Shown piece by piece: positions 15,246 to 17,195 of a stretch of 17,195 nt of DNA. The translations under genes were made by a program, and so were the position numbers. How positions within the stretch are numbered: position 1 is the stretch's first letter; every line of letters begins with the position of its first letter. Source of the stretch: Chloroflexota bacterium (lineage in GTDB: Bacteria; Chloroflexota; UBA6077; JADZDV01); assembly GCA_020850915.1 (NCBI GenBank), contig JADZDV010000305.1, forward strand, positions 1 to 17,195. The letters are read 5' to 3'. Under the pieces are notes generated by a model. The model did not search any database and had not been told where the DNA came from. It worked only from the letters and a program-made list of their open reading frames with translations.

Positions 15246-16460
15246 ATGGCGACAACTTCCCGGCGATCCCCACGTACGCGCGCGCAGCCCCGGCTCTGGC
15301 AGATGCTGGGGCTGGTCCTGGTCGGTCTCTTGATGGCGCTGCTGTGCGCCGAGATCGCCATCCGGATCGTCCGGCCGCTCGGCTCGGCGCCGCTGCTGCC
15401 GCTCGAGTATCACGGCGATACCCTCCGGAAGATCATGGCCGGCGAGACGCTCGTGCGGTTCGATGCGGAGCTTGGTTGGACCCTGCTCCCGGGAGCGGAG
15501 CAGCTCGGGCTGGACGTCTGGTACCGCGTGAATAGGGCCGGCATGCGGGCTGACCGGGAGCACCCGCTCCAGCCACCGCCGGGGGTCCGGCGCTACATGG
15601 CCTATGGCGACTCCTTCACCTTCTGCGAGGAAGTCGAGATCGAAGACTGCTGGACCAGCCGGCTGGAGAAGGCGCTGCCGCGGACGGAGGTCCTCAATCA
15701 CGGGGTCATGGGCTACGCGCCGGACCAGGCGTTCCTGAGCTGGCAGCGCGATGGCCCCCAGTATCAGCCGTGCGCCGTGCTCATCGGCCACCTGACGGAG
15801 AACATCAACCGGCTGGTGAACCGGTTCCGGCCGTTCTACCTGCCTGACACCGGCATCACCCTGGCGAAGCCACGCTTTGCGCTCCAGAACGGACAACCGC
15901 GGCTCATCCCCAGCGGGGTTGAGCAGCCAGAACAGCTTTTCGACGCGGGCTGGGTGGAGCGGCAGCTCGGCGCTGGCGACGACTGGTACTTCCCGGGGCT
16001 GTTCGTGGGCAATCCGCTTGACGTGCTGGACGTCTCACGCGTGACGCGCTCGGCGGTCTACCGCCGACAGGTGGGCGATGTCTGGTCCGCGGCCTGGTCG
16101 GCGCAGCACTACCGGCCCGGGAACTCCTGGTTCGAGGTGACGGTGGCGGTCCTGCAGGCGTTCGCTGAGGACGTCCGGGCGCACGGAGCCACGCCAGTGA
16201 TCGTGATCTTCCCCACGCGGGACGAGCTCGAAGTGCTCCGCAAGTCGAACGAGCGGCCGTACGGCGAGCTGGTCCAGGCGCTCCGAAAGAAGAACCTGGC
16301 CGTGGAAGACCTCGGCGACCGGCTGGTGGAGCAGGCGAAGAGCGCGGCGCTCGGCAGCATCGTCGGCAACCATTACCGACCCCTGGGAAACCAGGTCGTG
16401 GCAAAGAAGCTCGCGACGGATCTGCCGAAGCTCACCGCCGCGACCTGCGACGACGGTTAG
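15246..16460 (+). CDS. Membrane-anchored SGNH/GDSL-like hydrolase family protein
   Basis: Protein of 404 residues with a basic N-terminus, one transmembrane anchor at about 18-38 and a large domain outside the membrane or in the periplasm-like space. The SGNH block I is clear: YGDSFTFCEEVEIEDCW, with nucleophile Ser123. Block II Gly is likely in NHGVMGYAPDQ (151-161). A later GHLTENIN segment (181-188) and C-terminal NHYRPLGNQVVA (375-386, His376) fit blocks III and V. The Asp usually found two or three residues before the catalytic His is not there, so the catalytic triad is uncertain. Relatives act as esterases or as acetyl-transfer enzymes on polysaccharides. The first ATG at 15246 is chosen because it places the anchor correctly. 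Its stop overlaps the stop of the small acidic gene on the other strand. Confidence 0.82.
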   Translation: MATTSRRSPRTRAQPRLWQMLGLVLVGLLMALLCAEIAIRIVRPLGSAPLLPLEYHGDTLRKIMAGETLVRFDAELGWTLLPGAEQLGLDVWYRVNRAGMRADREHPLQPPPGVRRYMAYGDSFTFCEEVEIEDCWTSRLEKALPRTEVLNHGVMGYAPDQAFLSWQRDGPQYQPCAVLIGHLTENINRLVNRFRPFYLPDTGITLAKPRFALQNGQPRLIPSGVEQPEQLFDAGWVERQLGAGDDWYFPGLFVGNPLDVLDVSRVTRSAVYRRQVGDVWSAAWSAQHYRPGNSWFEVTVAVLQAFAEDVRAHGATPVIVIFPTRDELEVLRKSNERPYGELVQALRKKNLAVEDLGDRLVEQAKSAALGSIVGNHYRPLGNQVVAKKLATDLPKLTAATCDDG

Positions 16461-16672
16461 CTCTCGTCCTCGTCGTCCTCATCCTCGTCGTCGGCGAAGC
16501 CTTCGACGTCGTCGATCGTCTGCGAGACAGCCCGGTAGGCGCGATCGAACGCTGCCAGGCGGAGGTCGACCGCCTGGTCCACCGAAGACGGCGGAAACTC
16601 AATCTCATCCAGCAGGTCAGAGACTAGCTCGATCTTCGCCACGATGACCTGTTCGTAGTCGGTGTAGCTCAT
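16457..16672 (-). CDS. Small acidic protein of unknown function
   Basis: A 71-residue protein starting at ATG 16672, chosen because GAGAGGAG lies three bases upstream. A longer in-frame reading up to 16747 lacks this. The first 50 residues look alpha-helical (YEQVIVAKIELVSDLLDEIEF, VDQAVDLRLAAFDRAYRAVSQTIDDV), and the last dozen are almost only Asp and Glu (DDEDEDDEDES). There is no signal peptide, membrane helix or metal motif. I do not recognise the family. The stop codon TAA (16457-16459) overlaps the TAG of the hydrolase gene tail to tail. The Asp/Glu tail could mimic nucleic acid or act as a solubility tail; this is speculation. That the gene is real rests on its ribosome-binding site and non-shadow-like composition. 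Confidence 0.65.
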   Translation of the reverse strand: MSYTDYEQVIVAKIELVSDLLDEIEFPPSSVDQAVDLRLAAFDRAYRAVSQTIDDVEGFADDEDEDDEDES

Positions 16673-16773
16673 GCACTCCTCTCGTTGCTCGTTCTCTCGT
16701 CTCGGGACTTCTAACCGTAACGGGAGGGAGGCATCTGAAGGACGCACGGGGGTGCGCCGGGGCGCGGCCAGGG

Positions 16774-16779
16774 TATACT
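16774..16779 (+). promoter_or_regulatory. -10 element of the candidate structured RNA
   Basis: TATACT matches the -10 consensus at five of six bases and is conspicuous in GC-rich DNA. It predicts a transcript start near 16786, exactly where the 5' strand of the RNA closing stem begins. No clear -35 is visible in the GC-rich sequence upstream. Confidence 0.5.
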
Positions 16780-16785
16780 AGGAGT

Positions 16786-16950
16786 GCGCTCGAAGACCAA
16801 CGCGGGTATCGCGTGCGGTCAGCACACCGATCCCGGCAACGCACCCTTTTTGAGTCAGACAGCTCGCGTGCGGCGATCCCGGCGCGGCAGAGACTCACAC
16901 GAGCGCACGGCAGGAGCCGACGTCCCACGGGACGTCGGCTCCTGTTGTTG
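16786..16950 (+). ncRNA. Candidate structured non-coding RNA with paired ends and its own terminator
   Basis: No protein frame with a ribosome-binding site is visible here, but the RNA folds well by eye. GTGCGCTCG (16784-16792) pairs perfectly with CGAGCGCAC (16900-16908), bringing the two ends together. Inside are hairpin A (GGG, ATCG, GTGC from 16804 pairing with GCAC, CGAT, CCC to 16834, loop GGTCA) and hairpin B (TGAGTC 16851-16856 with GACTCA 16892-16897). A T5 run lies between the hairpins, and a terminator-like hairpin follows directly. Two 10-mers, TCGCGTGCGG and CGATCCCGGC, each occur twice. Paired ends plus promoter and terminator fit a stand-alone RNA, such as a 6S-like RNA, or a three-way-junction leader. 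Signatures of SRP RNA, tmRNA, T-box or the common riboswitches I know were not found. Family unknown. Confidence 0.5.
16911..16947 (+). terminator. Strong intrinsic-type terminator hairpin
   Basis: CAGGAGCCGACGTCCC (16911-16926) is perfectly complementary to GGGACGTCGGCTCCTG (16929-16944), giving an effective 15-bp stem with a four-base loop, followed by TTGTTG. The T-tract is interrupted but present. It lies three bases after the closing stem of the candidate RNA and about 100 bases before the next gene. It could end the RNA or act as an attenuator. Confidence 0.7.
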
Positions 16951-16973
16951 GGGCCCGGCGGGCCGAGCGGCGA

Positions 16974-16979
16974 TAGAAT
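16974..16979 (+). promoter_or_regulatory. -10-like element for the gene leaving the window
   Basis: TAGAAT predicts a transcript start near 16986 and a leader of about 56 bases before the ATG at 17042. Its presence after the terminator suggests that the downstream gene has its own promoter and need not depend on read-through from 16774. Confidence 0.4.
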
Positions 16980-16989
16980 GCTGTGCGCG

Positions 16990-17020
16990 TGGCCGCCGTC
17001 CTGACTCAAGATGGCGGCCA
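16990..17020 (+). promoter_or_regulatory. Leader hairpin upstream of the last gene
   Basis: TGGCCGCC (16990-16997) pairs with GGCGGCCA (17013-17020). An alternative 6-bp stem, GTCCTG (16998-17003) with CAGGAC (17019-17024), shares bases with it and so cannot coexist fully. Both stop short of the ribosome-binding site GGAAGGAG (17028-17035). This may be a simple 5' stabilising hairpin or a weak switch. Confidence 0.3.
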
Positions 17021-17041
17021 GGACGCTGGAAGGAGCGAGCG

Positions 17042-17195
17042 ATGGAGGTTGATCCCCGGACAGGCCTGGCAAGGTCTTCGGGCGTGACTGAAGAGATGAT
17101 GGCGTGCCCGCTGCCACGGGTGCCGTTCATCACCCCTGGTACCGAGCCTGACGATGTGAGGCCGCTGTACGAGGCTGCCATCACGATGTGGGGCA
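17042..17195 (+). CDS. Start of a gene cut by the window edge, probably carboxymuconolactone decarboxylase/AhpD-like family
   Basis: Fifty-one codons are open to the end of the window. ATG 17042 is preceded by GGAAGGAG at 17028-17035 with good spacing. After a short leader, the text PRVPFITPGTEPDDVRPLYE with AAITMWG resembles the N-terminus of carboxymuconolactone decarboxylase-family proteins. These commonly begin RIPxLxPEExxxEVRPLYE and continue with GRVPNL. The diagnostic ExxCxxCxxxH region would lie beyond the window, so the call rests on the N-terminal pattern only. Members act as peroxidase-like reductases or ring-cleavage-pathway decarboxylases; which applies cannot be said. Confidence 0.5.
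   Translation, partial: MEVDPRTGLARSSGVTEEMMACPLPRVPFITPGTEPDDVRPLYEAAITMWG

Noticed and set aside
16847..16851. T5 run after hairpin A as an intrinsic terminator
   Set aside because: The run begins more than ten bases after the stem, too far for intrinsic termination.
16911..16944. Guanidine-II-like hairpin with an ACGG loop
   Set aside because: In the fully paired register the loop is CACG, the stem is far longer than in that class, and no second hairpin of the pair exists.
16990..17024. H-type pseudoknot in the leader
   Set aside because: Loop GTCC and downstream GGAC are complementary, but the connecting loops would have zero length, which is sterically impossible across an 8-bp stem.

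Overview
The window is GC-rich bacterial chromosome with long overlapping antisense frames, dense gene packing and many GTG or TTG starts. Several traits point to a member of the Chloroflexota, possibly near Thermomicrobia/Sphaerobacter or an uncultured relative. These are lipoprotein solute-binding proteins with long Ala/Pro/Ser linkers after the lipobox, an ArsR-HTH/DUF2087 regulator and a PQQ-type propeller lipoprotein-like protein. This placement is inference; no rRNA or marker alignment was possible.

Layout. At 123-3004 (minus strand) lie two paralogous lipoproteins of the NitT/TauT (NMT1/SsuA-like) solute-binding family. The spacer between them carries, on the plus strand, a short remnant that reads like the glycine loop of a Ser/Thr protein kinase. 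Divergent from them (3220-3888, plus) is an ArsR-type HTH protein with a DUF2087 domain. Its promoter is overlapped by three TTAGAT half-sites. At 3906-7586 (minus) come nadD, obgE and dnaA. Between obgE and dnaA (5804-6170) is a gene-free stretch with a perfect inverted pair of consensus DnaA boxes and several weaker boxes. The G/C strand bias of the minus-strand genes reverses across it, so I read it as the likely replication origin. At 7667-8620 (minus) is a seven-helix membrane protein of unknown function.

From 8646 the genes run mainly on the plus strand: an exported seven-bladed PQQ-like propeller protein with an unrecognised C-terminal domain, an OmpR-type response regulator, its sensor kinase, a second larger sensor kinase without an adjacent regulator, and a membrane-anchored SGNH/GDSL-like hydrolase. 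A small acidic protein (16457-16672, minus) overlaps the hydrolase tail to tail.

The last 400 bases hold what I consider the most interesting non-coding object. A TATACT promoter is followed at the right distance by a roughly 125-nt segment whose two ends pair over 9 bp, enclosing two internal hairpins. A 16-bp terminator-like hairpin follows directly. After it come a second promoter, a leader hairpin, a good ribosome-binding site and the start of a gene that leaves the window, probably in the carboxymuconolactone decarboxylase/AhpD-like family.

How the genes fit together: dnaA with its adjacent boxes forms the replication-initiation locus, with obgE and nadD as a translationally coupled housekeeping pair beside it. 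The two binding proteins look like part of an uptake system whose permease and ATPase are not in the window, perhaps under the ArsR/DUF2087 protein. The kinase/regulator operon and envelope proteins form a signalling and surface group. No tRNA, rRNA, CRISPR array, transposase or phage gene was seen.
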